A stretch of DNA of 64,000 nucleotides from Bactericera cockerelli (Eukaryota; Arthropoda; Insecta; Hemiptera; Triozidae): positions 7,810,236 to 7,874,235 of the forward strand of contig CM044964.1 in the NCBI GenBank assembly GCA_024516035.1. Reading direction: 5' to 3'. Of the stretch, positions 50,857 through 61,063 are shown piece after piece (position 1 is the stretch's first letter; each line of letters opens with the position of its first letter). Under the pieces are notes generated by a model. It did not search any database. It was not told the DNA's origin and saw only the letters and a program-made list of their open reading frames with translations. The translations under genes and the position numbers were made by a program.

Positions 50857-51172
50857 CGTCTACTGCCCGTAGTCCAGTGATCCCGAGTTTGATCCCCGGT
50901 TGGGACAGACTTTTCAAAGGAAATTATATTCCCTCCAAACACGGGAGGCTGGCATTTCCGGGCCTTCCCAGGCTGGATGAGGTTAATGTGGGTAGCTTGT
51001 ACAATTCCCTGCGAATGGAAAGTAAAACCCCCGTCCTGACTATCCATCTCAATCAGGAGTATCAGGACGTTAAAACCAAATAGAATCAACTGGTCACAAT
51101 AGATCTAATTAAATCGTATAGTGTTAATTGTAAGGGTTTCACTGAAAACCCTGCAACCAGGTCAGATAATAA
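50857..51172 (+). mobile_element. SINE D, near-complete with tail
   Basis: ACTGCCCGTAGTCCAGTGAT, TTGATCCCCGGTTGGGACAG, CGGGAGGCTGGCATTTCCGG and CAGGCTGGATGAGGTTAATG. Tail GGTCACAATAGATCTAATTA then CTGCAACCAGGTCAGATAAT. This copy links the D head, shared body and D tail. Confidence 0.85.
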
Positions 51173-51229
51173 TCTTAATATATAAAACTAGCGGGTTACA
51201 CCGCCGCTTCCGCCATCAAACCACAAACG

Positions 51230-51556
51230 CAACACACACACACCCACACACACATCACACACACCCACACACACACACACACCCCACACTCCACACACCC
51301 ATCACACACACCACACACACACACACCACACATCACACACACCAACACATCACACACACCCACACATCACACACACCCAACACCCACAATCACACACCAC
51401 CCCACACACACACACACCACACACATCCACACACACCACACACACAACACACACACCACACACACACACACACCACACACACACACCACACACACACACC
51501 ACACACACACACACACACACAACACCACACAACACACACCACACACACACCACACA

Positions 51557-51592
<36 letters not shown>
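51230..51592. repeat. (CA)n microsatellite, about 360 bp
   Basis: CACACA with CCA interruptions. Histidine/threonine frames and cysteine/valine frames on both strands are artefacts. Confidence 0.95.
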
Positions 51593-51595
<3 letters not shown>

Positions 51596-52000
51596 TCATT
51601 TAGGTTTGAAAAAAAAACCTGAATATTTTTTGTCGCCCATCTATTTTCTGGTCTTCCCCGGCGTAGCTCAAGAAAGGCTCATCAGAATTTCGCGATCAAT
51701 ATGTCAAATGAAAGCCTAAACCCTTGCCTAAACTTTCTCGCTCTGAGTTGATAGGTCGTCACTTCAAATTTCGAGAAAAAATGTCATTTAGGTCAAAAAA
51801 CGTGAATATTTTACATGTTACCCATCCATTTTTTTACCTTAACCGGCGTAGCTCAAGAACGGCTCATCAGAAATTCGCGATCGATATGTCAATTGAAAGC
51901 TCGAACCCTTGGCCTAAAACTTTCTCGCTTTGAGTTGATAGGTCGTCGCGACAAATTTCGAGAAAAAATGTCATTTATGTCAAAAAACGTGAATTTTTTT
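51593..52000 (+). repeat. Tandem units of about 190 bp in the unclassified element
   Basis: AAAAGTCATTTAGG, CGGCGTAGCTCAAGAAAGGC and TTGATAGGTCGTCACTTC recur about 190 bp later with small changes. A partial third unit follows at about 51960. Confidence 0.75.
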
Positions 52001-52205
52001 TGCGTCACCCATCCATTTTTATCCTTGCTCATTGTAGCTTAACCTCGGGAGATATAATCTAGCCTAGAAGAATTTCCTGATCCAAAGGGACCTATGTGCA
52101 AAATTTTAGGTTTCTCGGTCAAACGGTGTGGATTTGTATAAAGAACATACATACATACATACACACATACACACATACAGACAGCTTTCTTTTATAGATA
52201 TAGAT

Positions 52206-52430
52206 AATGTTAAAGACACTCACTGACCACTGACTGATCATCGCTCTACAGCCCAAACCGTAAGTCCTAGGAAGCTGAAATTTGGTAGGTAGCTTTGTCT
52301 TATTGTCTAGATGTGCAATAAGACGGGATTTTTCGAAATTCCCACTACAACACCTGCCATTGGCGAAAAAGGATTTTTTGCTTTCACGGCCATGCCTCGG
52401 CCCGCAAAGCGGGCGACAGCCCGCTTGTAA
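52206..52430 (+). mobile_element. J-like terminal piece with GC hairpin
   Basis: ATCGCTCTACAGCCCAAACC resembles the J wording. It ends with GCCCGCAAAGCGGGC, a hairpin, then GACAGCCCGCTTGTAA, as in Helitron 3' ends. The terminal CTRR is not clear. Confidence 0.4.
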
Positions 52431-52761
52431 ATACTTCTATAATAAATTAACGAACAGTAGCTACATTACCAGACAAAAAAAGTAATGTTAGCCGCGAATT
52501 ATCAACGGCCCTCATACGCACTCTTAGCAGTCGTTAAGGATTTAATTACCTACTCAATAAAGTCATGAAATTAAACTGTCTTTAACTTGTGTCTCATGAC
52601 ATTTCACTGAGACTGAAAGTCTTCGGGCATATCCTCAAACAGGAAAGGTTGTTTGTCGTTTCAAAATAGAGATGCCAAAGGTCATTTTACGTGAGTCATT
52701 GGAAAAGTACCTAGAGCTCTTGAGTGGATCGAATTCAGTAGAGAACTTTTATTTGAAATTT
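52431..52761. other. No recognisable feature
   Basis: Unassigned. Confidence 0.4.
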
Positions 52762-52962
52762 ATAATAATAATAATATCGCCTTAATACTGCCCGATTAGG
52801 ACTATTAAGTCCCACTATTCTAGCAGTGAGCCCAAGACGTATTATTATGTGTTCCAAATGGAAGGATAACTTGTCATGTCCCGGCTGGGTTTCGAAACCG
52901 CCACCTCTGGAATCTCTGGATTCACAGAGTGCCGCCTTAACCACTGAGCTACCGGGACAGAC
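52762..52962 (-). mobile_element. SINE B, complete antisense copy
   Basis: AATAATATCGCCTTAATACT, CAAGACGTATTATTATGTGT, CCACTGAGCTACCGGGACAG (A box complement). Confidence 0.88.
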
Positions 52963-53072
52963 TATTGTATACGAATATGGTAGAGAACTTAACTTAGATA
53001 TTATCGATAATTTATTAGAAATAAATTACCGATAAAAAGGCAACATGGATCTTTAGTATGTTTATTTTATTA

Positions 53073-53281
53073 TTAACGTCGCTTTCCACTACATGGTCAT
53101 ATCACGACGGGGGTGTTACCTTCCATTCGTAGGAAACTCACAAACCTGCTACCCGCATTAACCTCATCCAGACTGGATTGGACCAGAATGCCAGCATCAC
53201 AAAGTCTTCACCTCGCTGGACGTTGCTTAACTTCGGTGATCCTACGAGAACCGGTGCATTCAACGCACCATCGATGCTAGC
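53073..53281 (-). mobile_element. SINE A, complete antisense copy
   Basis: TTAACGTCGCTTTCCACTAC to CTTAACTTCGGTGATCCTAC and CCATCGATGCTAGC. Confidence 0.88.
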
Positions 53282-53330
53282 GAGTTGTAGTTTTTTTTTG
53301 TAGGTAAAGCGACGTCCGTATTGTTGCTCT

Positions 53331-53669
53331 GATATTATTATCTGACCTGTGTCCTGGTTGCAGGGTTTTCATTGAAATCCCAACAATTAATACTGAGACC
53401 TAATTAGATCTATTGTGATCAGTTGATACTAATTTGTTTCAACGTTCTGATTTGAGATAGACAGTCGGGGGTTTTGCCCACCTTTGGATGGGAATCGTAG
53501 CAGCTACCCACATTAACGTCACCCAGCCTGGTTAGGGCTGGAAACCAGCCTCACGTGTTTGGAGGGAGCAGAATTTTCGGTTCGAAAAGTCCACCCCAAC
53601 CGGGAATCGAACTGTTTATCTGTGGAATACGGACAGTATAGTCATAACCGTTACGCCACTTAGGTTGGC
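53331..53669 (-). mobile_element. SINE D, complete antisense copy
   Basis: Tail GATATTATTATCTGACCTGT and GACCTAATTAGATCTATTGT, D/A body AACGTCACCCAGCCTGGTTA, and head CAACCGGGAATCGAACTGTT then CCGTTACGCCACTTAGGTTG. The best full D here, about 340 bp. Confidence 0.85.
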
Positions 53670-53826
53670 ATGACATTTTACATTCTACAAACTTAATGTA
53701 CGCAACACGTGAGGCATAAATTTTGACAATAAACTAAGAATATGCTAGAGACCAACCACAATATTTCAATTAGAATTTTTCACAAATTTTTAAATAGAAA
53801 GTCATGTGATGTTCGCACAAGTTTAT

Positions 53827-54002
53827 AATAGCTTAGGGATCCGTTGGTTCGAATCCCACCCAGTGCATGAATTTTTTCTCATTAGTTTGAGTTTATGACC
53901 ACATCATAATAAGACCCAGAAGGTTATAGGTGGTAGAAATTGCTTTGAGTATTAACATCGCCTGGTGGTTACCTTCATCCAAAGAGTGTTCTTATTATTA
54001 TT
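53827..54002 (+). mobile_element. SINE C, 5'-truncated
   Basis: GCTTAGGGATCCGTTGGTTC, CCCACCCAGTGCATGAATTT, AAGAGTGTTCTTATTATT. The start is inside the head. Confidence 0.8.
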
Positions 54003-54376
54003 TTACTAGGTGAGTACTTGAGTAGGTAATCATTTATACATTTACTTTTTTATTTATAGATGATCTTGGACAAGAAAGAACACATATCTTCCGGATACAT
54101 AAAAAAAGGACTTTTACTAAGTTATGTAAATCGTAACTTTACATAGAGTATAAAACTAAGTAGATATTGCTCTATGTAATAAGTAATCTTCTTATAAACT
54201 CTCCAGTTTTTTATGGTGTCCTACAATACTTGGATTCGGTAGTGGCCAATAGAAAAAGCAATTGCGTAATTTTCTTCGTGTTCACAAAAGAAAATTTATA
54301 AGAATAGGTAGTTTTTCTCTTATGAACTAGTTTGAGTTCCACAAGACATTCTCCACATATCACACCGACCTCTTAA
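54003..54376. other. No recognisable feature
   Basis: AT-rich; nothing seen. Confidence 0.4.
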
Positions 54377-54570
54377 ATCTATAGTGACTAGATGATTCTT
54401 TTTATTGTTCTAACGTCCTGATTTGAGACAATCAAGACGGTGGTTTTACCCTCCATTTGCTGGGAATCATTTGTCTGAAGTGCCAGACTCAAGAGATCGC
54501 CCCAACCGGGAGTCGAACTCAGGCTCTCTGGACTACGGGCAGTAGTCACAACCATTTACACCACGGTAAC
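54377..54570 (-). mobile_element. SINE D, antisense, internal deletion
   Basis: ATCTATAGTGACTAGATGAT, CGTCCTGATTTGAGACAATC, TTTTACCCTCCATTTGCTGG, and head CCGGGAGTCGAACTCAGGCT then ACAACCATTTACACCACGGT. The central ACCCAGCCTGG part of the shared body is missing. Confidence 0.75.
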
Positions 54571-54678
54571 GCGTTATACATTGGGGTGCAGTAGATCAAA
54601 ATAATGGGTGCAGCACATAGGAATCTCTTTATTTTATAAAGACCCCTAGAGGAAATGTATAATGTACAGTGTACGAGT

Positions 54679-54889
54679 AATAATAATAATATCGCCTTAT
54701 TTATACTGCCCGATTAGGACTACTAAAGTCCCATTGTTCCAGCAGTAAGCCCAAGACATGTTATTATGTGGTAAAAATCCCAATTGGGAGGATAAAATGT
54801 CATGTCCCAGCTGGGTTTCGAACCCACGACCTCGGGAGTCTTTGGATTCACAGAGTGCCGCCTTTACCACTGAGCTAGCGGGACAGACT
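54679..54889 (-). mobile_element. SINE B, complete antisense copy
   Basis: TAATAATAATAATATCGCCT to GTTTCGAACCCACGACCTCG and CTGAGCTAGCGGGACAGACT. Confidence 0.88.
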
Positions 54890-55016
54890 GTACACCACGC
54901 AGGCTGGGGAGGAAAGGGTTAGGACACAGAGAAGCAGAGATCTCTGTGTGGTTTTGGTGGGTGTATAATTGTTCTCCTTTGAGACCAGTGGCGTAAACCC
55001 GGTGGTCGATAGATGA

Positions 55017-55290
55017 TAAAGGGATTCCTACCCGACTGGATTACCAGACCAGCGCTTTAACCACTTGACTATTTATTAATTATTTATTTATTTACACTTT
55101 ATTAGGTAATAGGACATAGGTATTATATTATACAATACAAATAATTACAGATGAAAATATAATATACAATAAAATAGAAGAAAAAATAAAGAAAAAATAA
55201 ATAAATATATACATAATATATGTCCTAACTAAAGAGCGGGGTTATTGGCTTAGGCAATCTCTTCCACCCAACCCTTTCTGACTATCAGTG
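55017..55290 (-). mobile_element. SINE C head split by element E
   Basis: Antisense C head CTGGATTACCAGACCAGCGC then CCACTTGACTA stops at 55071. After element E the word TGACTATCAGTGCACG completes the head at 55279. TGACTA is present at both junctions (55066-55071 and 55279-55284). Confidence 0.8.
55072..55278 (-). mobile_element. Element E, complete copy with target-site duplication
   Basis: Minus strand: GAAAGGGTTGGGTGGAAGAG, ATTGCCTAAGCCAATAACCC, CGCTCTTTAGTTAGGACATA and an (AAAT)n tail. The flanking TGACTA duplicates show it is a mobile unit of its own with its start at GGGTTGGGTGG. Confidence 0.82.
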
Positions 55291-55822
55291 CACGAAAGTA
55301 AATTATCATAATTAGAATAACATATCACTTGAGACTTATTTGCATATGCTCGCGGTTCTAAAAGCTCAAAAGCAGTCAGGCCAACAGGCCATTCGCAGAT
55401 AGCCTCACACATCATGAAGATTCACCGCACCGAAGTCCATAACTTCGTGACCGAACCACTAACATGCCCGCATGCAAGGGAACGTCGGAACCCAATGGGG
55501 CATTTGACATTTCATACTTGAAATTGAATGCCAATAAAATTTCTGCACATTTTATGGACCAAGAAAGAAGAAGAGAGAAAAAAAAAAAAAAAAAAGAAGA
55601 AGATCATTGCATGAATAATATTTAAATGCAGGAATTCTGCATGACATTGCGAACAATATCTGCAAATATGAATGCCAAACAATAATAGAGGAAGAAGAAG
55701 AAGAAGATGGTTTGCTGAAATGGCACGTTTGTGTGAAGAGTAGGGGTGGTGCCACATTATGATGTGACCCGTTCGAATTGGTGATCAGAGGTGCGTGTGG
55801 ATGCTGTGAAAGGACCACACCG
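55291..55822. other. Unassigned, A-run near 55576
   Basis: A run of A/AG at 55560-55602. No gene. Confidence 0.4.
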
Positions 55823-56130
55823 TATAATAATAATATCGCCTTATCTATACTGCCCAATTAGAACAATTAAGTCCCATAATATCCCATAAAATATATAAGA
55901 CCTCTTTGACTGCTGGAGTAAAGGGACTTTTCAGTCTTACCTCGACAGTATAAACAAGGTATATTCTATTCTATTCTTCCAGCAGTACGCCCAAGACATA
56001 CGTATAATTATGTGGTAAAAATCGTAAACTGGAGGATAACTTGTCATGTCCCGACTGGGTTTCGAACACGCGACCTCTGGAACCTCTGGATTCAAAGAGT
56101 GCCGCCTTTACCACTGAGCTACTGGGACAT
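55823..56130 (-). mobile_element. SINE B copy containing an inverted B-like piece
   Basis: The outer copy is antisense B (ATAATATCGCCTTATCTATA at the left, GGGTTTCGAACACGCGACCT at the right). In the middle, at about 55890-55970, GACCTCTTTGACTGCTGGAG and GACAGTATAAACAAGGTATA, then TTCTATTCTATTC, read as a sense B-like tail with a different (TTCTA) end. Confidence 0.7.
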
Positions 56131-56306
56131 GTTATGAGAAAGTCGAAGTAACGATTCTGATGAGGAACGCCAAGGCGGATTTGAAAGTCGAAAGAAAGGC
56201 TTTTTTGGTATAGCGTTATTGTTGGTGTTGTAGCGACATAGGCAGGTAAGTTCTGCCCTCTATCCTCCTCCATGTCAATCAGTGCCAGAAAAGACTTTTC
56301 TTAGAA

Positions 56307-56690
56307 GCTTTAGCTTAAGAAAAATACCTTTGAATACCTCGTATGTTATCCTGTTATTAAATAAATAAATGAATTAAATGTATATATATTTTATTTATTT
56401 TTTCCTTCTTTTATATTAATTTTTAATTATTTGTGTTGTAGGTATATAATATGTCCTATTAATAAATAAATATATAAATAAATATGTCCTATTATTAATA
56501 AAGCTAAATAAAGCTTTAGCTTAGGAAAAATACCTTTGTAGGTATATGTTATCCTGTTATTAAAAAATAAATAAACGAATTAAATGTATATATTTATTTA
56601 TTTTTTCCCTCTATTATATTGCAATTTAATTTGTAATTATTTGTGTTGTATATAATATGTCCTATAAATAAATAAATAAATAAATAAAAA
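56307..56690 (+). repeat. Tandem duplication (period about 205 bp) of an element E 3' half
   Basis: AAGCTTTAGCTTAAGAAAAA at 56307 and AAGCTTTAGCTTAGGAAAAA at 56512 begin similar copies, each including TTATTTATTTTTTCC and AATATGTCCTAT(A/T)AATAAAT. Both lack the E head. Confidence 0.75.
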
Positions 56691-56950
56691 CCAAGGTCGG
56701 AGTTGAGCCGCCTCGAAAGTCGCCACTGAAAGTCCCGTGCCTCCTCGACATCTACAATTATTTATTCTGCTATTTAATTGGCTAAAAATAAATAACATGA
56801 AAACTAACAGAGAAAAATCTATTTGATTGTTTTATTTGATAATTATGTTTTATTGGTGTGGCTTAAAGATGTTGCACTCAATTGTCAGGAGGTTAGAGGT
56901 AGTCTTTAGGTGAGCTTTACTCAAAGTCACATGCTGCGAACAACTCAGAA
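56691..56950. other. No recognisable feature
   Basis: Unassigned. Confidence 0.4.
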
Positions 56951-57134
56951 CCTTTTTTTTTAAGCTTTATTAGGTAGAACAAAAAATATATACAGCAGAA
57001 TACAATGAAGTATAAAGAAAAACAAAAAGATTAAACAAATATACAAGAAAGAAAGAAGAAAAAAAAAAAAGAGAAATGTCCTACCTAAAGGGCGGGGTTA
57101 TTGCCTGTGGCAATCTCTTCCACCCAACCCTTTA
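56951..57134 (-). mobile_element. Element E, antisense copy
   Basis: TTTTTTTTAAGCTTTATTAG, then AAATGTCCTACCTAAAGGGC, GGGGTTATTGCCTGTGGCAA and TCTCTTCCACCCAACCCTTT. Confidence 0.8.
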
Positions 57135-57156
57135 CAAAAGATTTATTTAGCTTGAT

Positions 57157-57366
57157 TTTAATGTCGCTTCCTCCTGCATGATCATATCACTACGGGAGTG
57201 TTACCCTCTATTCACAGTAAACTCACAAACCTGCTACCCACATTATCCTCACCCAGCCTGGGTTGGGCTAGAATGCCAGGATTACGAAGTCTGCACCTCG
57301 CTGGTCGTTGCTTAACTTCGGTGATCCTACTAGAACAGGTGCATTTAAGGCGCCATCAACGCTGGC
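57157..57366 (-). mobile_element. SINE A, complete antisense copy
   Basis: TTTAATGTCGCTTCCTCCTG to TTAACTTCGGTGATCCTACT and GCCATCAACGCTGGC. Confidence 0.87.
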
Positions 57367-57473
57367 TGGTCCTTTGCTTATTTGTCTTGAAAATAGCACC
57401 CTGAAACAGAAGACAAAAAAAATATAATAAATAAAAATTTAAACAAATTTTGGTTAACTTCTTCTTCTTCTTG

Positions 57474-57656
57474 TCTGGTAATCCAGGTAGCGTAGGAATC
57501 CGTTGGTTCGAATCCAACCCAGTGCATGAATTTTTCCTAATTAATTGGAGTTTGTGACCACATAATAATAAGACTCTGAGGGTTAGATGGTTGAAAATGC
57601 TGTAGTAACCCCGCCTGGTAGTTACCCTCCACTTAAGAGTGTTATTATTATTATTC
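57474..57656 (+). mobile_element. SINE C, head-truncated
   Basis: CTGGTAATCCAGGTAGCGTA, TTGGTTCGAATCCAACCCAG, then AATGCTGTAGTAACCCCGCC (hairpin partly deleted) and (TTA)n. Confidence 0.8.
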
Positions 57657-57661
57657 TCTTC

Positions 57662-57795
57662 TTTTTCTTGTCTTAACATCTGTTTTACATGTAGGTCATT
57701 TGAGGTGGAATATCTACGTCTCCTCTAATCGCTGGAAACTCACAAACCAGCTATTCACATTAACTTCACCCAGCCTGGGTTGGGCCGGGAATAGA
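57662..57795 (-). mobile_element. SINE A body, antisense fragment
   Basis: GGAAACTCACAAACCAGCTA and AACTTCACCCAGCCTGGGTT, ending in GATAAATAAATAAA. Confidence 0.65.
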
Positions 57796-58082
57796 TAAAT
57801 AAATAAAAGACCATGTATCGGGCCGTTACTCGGATGCACTGGTCGGTGGTAGTTTTATCAGAAGGGTTTGTCAATGACCTTTGCCACTCGGGATTCTCAG
57901 AAAGTTAAGCGGAGAGCAATATTACATAATATTGGGAGAAAAAAAATTAGCTTGACTTTTTATGCTTGATACTCGGCCTTGATACTACACTCGGCCATTT
58001 ATGGTTGAAAATCTACGCTTGACACTTTACGCTTTAAAAATTCCATTACTTTCCTTTCTATAGGATAAGGAAAGTGAAGTAG

Positions 58083-58250
58083 AAGGTAATTTTGCCCCAA
58101 AACTGCTTTCGCATTCAGGCCATTTTACCTTTCCACACATGCCATTCTGGAATCTGAAAAATACCGGTTAAAATTTTCCACTCCGGCCGAGATTCGAAGC
58201 CTCCGGGTCAGTAACCAACACTCCTAACCACTAAGTCACGAAGGTCGGCG
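58083..58250 (-). mobile_element. SINE N, antisense copy 2
   Basis: GCCCCAAAACTGCTTTCGCA and GGCCGAGATTCGAAGCCTCC then ACTCCTAACCACTAAGTCAC, matching the copy at 31380. Confidence 0.7.
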
Positions 58251-58748
58251 CTTCAAGCTTGACACTTCACACCAGACGGTTTACGCTTGATATCTGGACT
58301 CTGCAGCTCTCCGTGGCTCTATTGGGAATCGCTGCAGTAAAAAAAAGAAGAAAAAAAAACATAAAAAAGGAAGTGCAAATGTGAACAAACATGAAATAAA
58401 AGTGACCAAGCCCACGGCCCGTCCGCTCAGCACTCACAAGAGCTATGGCGGAGTGTTGTAAGTTCAAATTATATTTCACAACTTTTAAACTTTCAGAAAA
58501 AGATGCCCACACATGCGAACTAGGCGCGATACAGGCTGAGTCAAAAGTTGTTTGCAATTTGACAGTACTCGTTGTATGTTCTAAGCGATAAGTTCTAAAG
58601 TTCAACCCATCGAAAGTGGGATACGAGTATACAGACTGTGAAAAATTATAGATCCAAAATTGTTAGACCCATCTGAATTAAAGAGGCTAGACTAACTCTT
58701 CATAGGAATACATAATATTAATATGTACATTATTTAGCGCGATACATG
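58251..58748. other. No recognisable gene
   Basis: A 112-codon minus-strand frame (MNFRTYRLEHTTSTVKLQTT) has no recognised relative. Confidence 0.35.
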
Positions 58749-58941
58749 CAGTGGCGTAGATAGACCAAAATTTGGGGGGGGGGGGGGGGTTGAGGGGATT
58801 TCGGTAGGGGGGGGGGGGTTTGAGGGGGGTTCAGAAATCTCGCCTAACGTATAATCCATCTTTGCTTGGGTTTCTTGGAAATTTCGGGTGAATGGGGGGA
58901 AGGGTTCTGTCCTCAAACCCCCCCCCCTGGCTACGCCACTG
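58749..58941. mobile_element. MITE L, complete, G-rich
   Basis: Ends CAGTGGCGTAG and CTACGCCACTG are inverted. The interior has two G-runs, AGAAATCTCGCCTAACGT and an opposed C-run. The flanks GATACATG and GATAAAAA resemble a diverged 8-bp duplication, so it may be a non-autonomous hAT. Confidence 0.65.
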
Positions 58942-59404
58942 GATAAAAACTTTGTCAAAAATTGAGGTGAAATTTTCCAGAGTTAAAACATTGAAAGCGA
59001 ACGAATGTCCAATTTTTAATGTCAACCGCCAATCATACCCATGTCCCAAAAACCATCTTCACAGAACCCTACCAGTGAAGTGGACTCACTGATGACTTGC
59101 CTAAGAAGTATCAACCTCCTTCACCTAATGTAGACCTTGAGAGGGCCGGCATGAACAAAAAAAATTGGTGAAAGTGGCGAATTGAAGAAAAAGGTGATAA
59201 ACACTTTCCAAAAAGTTGTTTAATAATCCATGTTGAAATATTTCGGCAAATCTGATAGACCAGTTAGGGTCTCAGTTATAAAATATCCGAAAGACAGTCG
59301 TGGTGTATACAACTATAAAGTTGAAAAGCACCACTTTAATATAATAGAATATAGATAGGTAGATAAAATATGCGTTAAGGGTTATTTTTTTAAACCTTGG
59401 TGAA
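58942..59404. other. No recognisable feature
   Basis: Unassigned. Confidence 0.4.
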
Positions 59405-59647
59405 GCCAGCATCAATGACACGTTCAATACTCCAGTTCACGCTCTATCACCGAAATCAAACACCGTCCAGCAAGGTTAGGACTTGTATGGGTGACCACGG
59501 AAATTCGAACTCTCATGATGATGGTTAAATGTCCGATCTTACTCGGACTGAGGGTGAGGTTAAATTCGATTAGCTGGTTTGTGAGTTTCTAATCGGGTGA
59601 ATCCCCCATCGTGGTGAAATAACGATGCAGTTAAAAGCTGTGTTACC
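59405..59647 (+). mobile_element. SINE A, C-block subfamily, long copy
   Basis: GCCAGCATCAATGACACGTT, ATCACCGAAATCAAACACCG, then GGTTAGGACTTGTATGGGTG and ACCACGGAAATTCGAACTCT. The body continues GGTGAGGTTAAATTCGATTA and CGATGCAGTTAAAAGCTGTG. Confidence 0.85.
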
Positions 59648-59843
59648 CTCCGCCCCCCCCCCTCTCTCTCTCCCCAAAAAAACACAGATGAGTTATGAAT
59701 TTGGAAAACACCGAGTGCTTGGTTTCCAGAAAATGTCCCAATACTTCAGAAACATCCTTCAGAATTTCAGTCACAGGCAGATGACTATAATCTATAATGT
59801 GTCCTAACAAAGATCTTATTGTTCTCTTGGTCTCTATCACTCA

Positions 59844-59847
<4 letters not shown>

Positions 59848-59890
<43 letters not shown>

Positions 59891-59945
59891 CTCTCCCTCC
59901 CTCTCTCTCTCTCTTTTTCTTTCTTTCTCTCCCTCTTCTTTTCTA
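59848..59945. repeat. (CT)n tract
   Basis: About 95 bp of CT/TTC repeats. Confidence 0.9.
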
Positions 59946-60127
59946 TAAATGTTTTTACGATTTTAAATCGAATGAGGAACACTATTTTTGCTACCTTTGG
60001 TCTAAACTAGACAATACCTTTTTGAAATTTGCTCCACTTGTATATACACGCCATAATATAAATTATTAGTTAAGTTCAGTATAGAAAAAATTGTAAATGT
60101 TATATAGGTACACTTATCAATGAAGCA

Positions 60128-60152
60128 AAAAAAAAAAAAAAAAAAAAAAATT
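60128..60152. repeat. Poly-A run
   Basis: About 25 consecutive A, without a recognised element upstream. Confidence 0.85.
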
Positions 60153-60199
60153 GGAAGTTAGAAAATACAGAACCTCGTACATTTAATTTAACTCAACTC

Positions 60200-61015
60200 A
60201 ACTCAACGTCACATTGACAGATCCCTCAGCCTTGACCTTGACTCTGGTACTGACCTACTCATCTATACTGGACCAATCCAAGATGCAATACTCAAGAGTA
60301 GCATTGACTGCACTCCAATATGCCAAGGTAGTATTGACTGCACTGCATGATACATCAGTGGAATTGACTGACTTGAATATGCAAAGGTAGTATTGACTGC
60401 ACTGCAACATACATCAGTGGCATTGACTGCACTGCAATATGCAATGGTAGTATTGACTGCACTTCAATATGCAATGGTAGTATTGACTACACTTCAATAT
60501 GCAATGGTAGTATTGACTGCACTGCAACATACATCAGTGGCATTGACTGCACTGCAATGTGCAGTGGTAGTATTGACTGCACTGCATGATACATCAGTGG
60601 CATTGACTGACTTCTATATGCAATGGTAGTATTGACTGCACTGCAATATGCAATGGTAGTATTGACTGCACTGCAACATACATCAGTGGCATTCACTGCA
60701 CTTCAATATGTAATGGTAGTATTGACTAAACTGCAACACACATCAGTGGCATTGACTGCACTTCAATATGCAATGGTAGCATTGACTCCAGTACCGCACT
60801 TCAACATCCTTAACATTGACCTTGGCTCTGGTAGTGACCTACTCATCTACATGAGATAGTGACTGCAGTACTGCACTGCAAGATGCAACAGTAGCATTGA
60901 CTGCACTTCAACATCCTTGGCATTGACCTTGGCTCTGGTAGTGACCTACTCATCTACTTGAGATAGTGACTGCAGTACTGCACTGCAAGATGCAACCAAA
61001 TAGTATTGAATGAAC
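60200..61015. repeat. 30-bp minisatellite with higher-order 107-bp unit
   Basis: Two 30-bp variants interleave: ATTGACTGCACTGCAATATG-(CAATGGTAGT) and ATTGACTGCACTGCAACATA-(CATCAGTGGC), about 15 copies. After 60790 a longer unit starting CTTCAACATCC (60799, again at 60906) repeats at 107 bp. Since 30 is divisible by three, frames on both strands stay open; this is not evidence of a gene. Confidence 0.9.
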
Positions 61016-61063
61016 TACCCAGATGAAGCCATTGCTGATGCAAACTACTAGAAACTACGACTA

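Larger units (their letters stand above)
51173..52205 (+). mobile_element. Unclassified or Helitron-like element with CA-rich core
   Basis: The left end TCTTAATATATAAAACTAGC then GGGTTACACCGCCGCTTCCG and the right end TTCTTTTATAGATATAGATA resemble ends of non-autonomous Helitron or similar elements in arthropods. Inside are a (CA)n microsatellite and two tandem copies of an approximately 190-bp unit (CGGCGTAGCTCAAGAA, CTTTCTCGCTCTGAGTTGAT, TCGAGAAAAAATGTCATTTA). No transposase. Confidence 0.45.

Noticed and set aside
51236..51592. CRISPR-like regular repeats
   Set aside because: Plain dinucleotide microsatellite in eukaryotic DNA, with no spacer structure.
51121..51603. Histidine/threonine-rich 160-codon frame and cysteine/valine frames on the other strand
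   Set aside because: They are translations of a (CA)n microsatellite in all frames; no coding signature.
51660..51700. CTCATCAG word that could be a reverse hammerhead core
   Set aside because: The complement reads CTGATGAGCC without a GAAAC partner at the right spacing; it belongs to a 190-bp repeat unit.
57356..57679. A 107-codon minus-strand frame
   Set aside because: It is the antisense of a C SINE and flanking A-rich DNA.
60393..60859. Repeat protein with LTALQYAMVV units
   Set aside because: The 30-bp unit is a multiple of three, so every frame stays open, including on the opposite strand. No start context or flanking exon.
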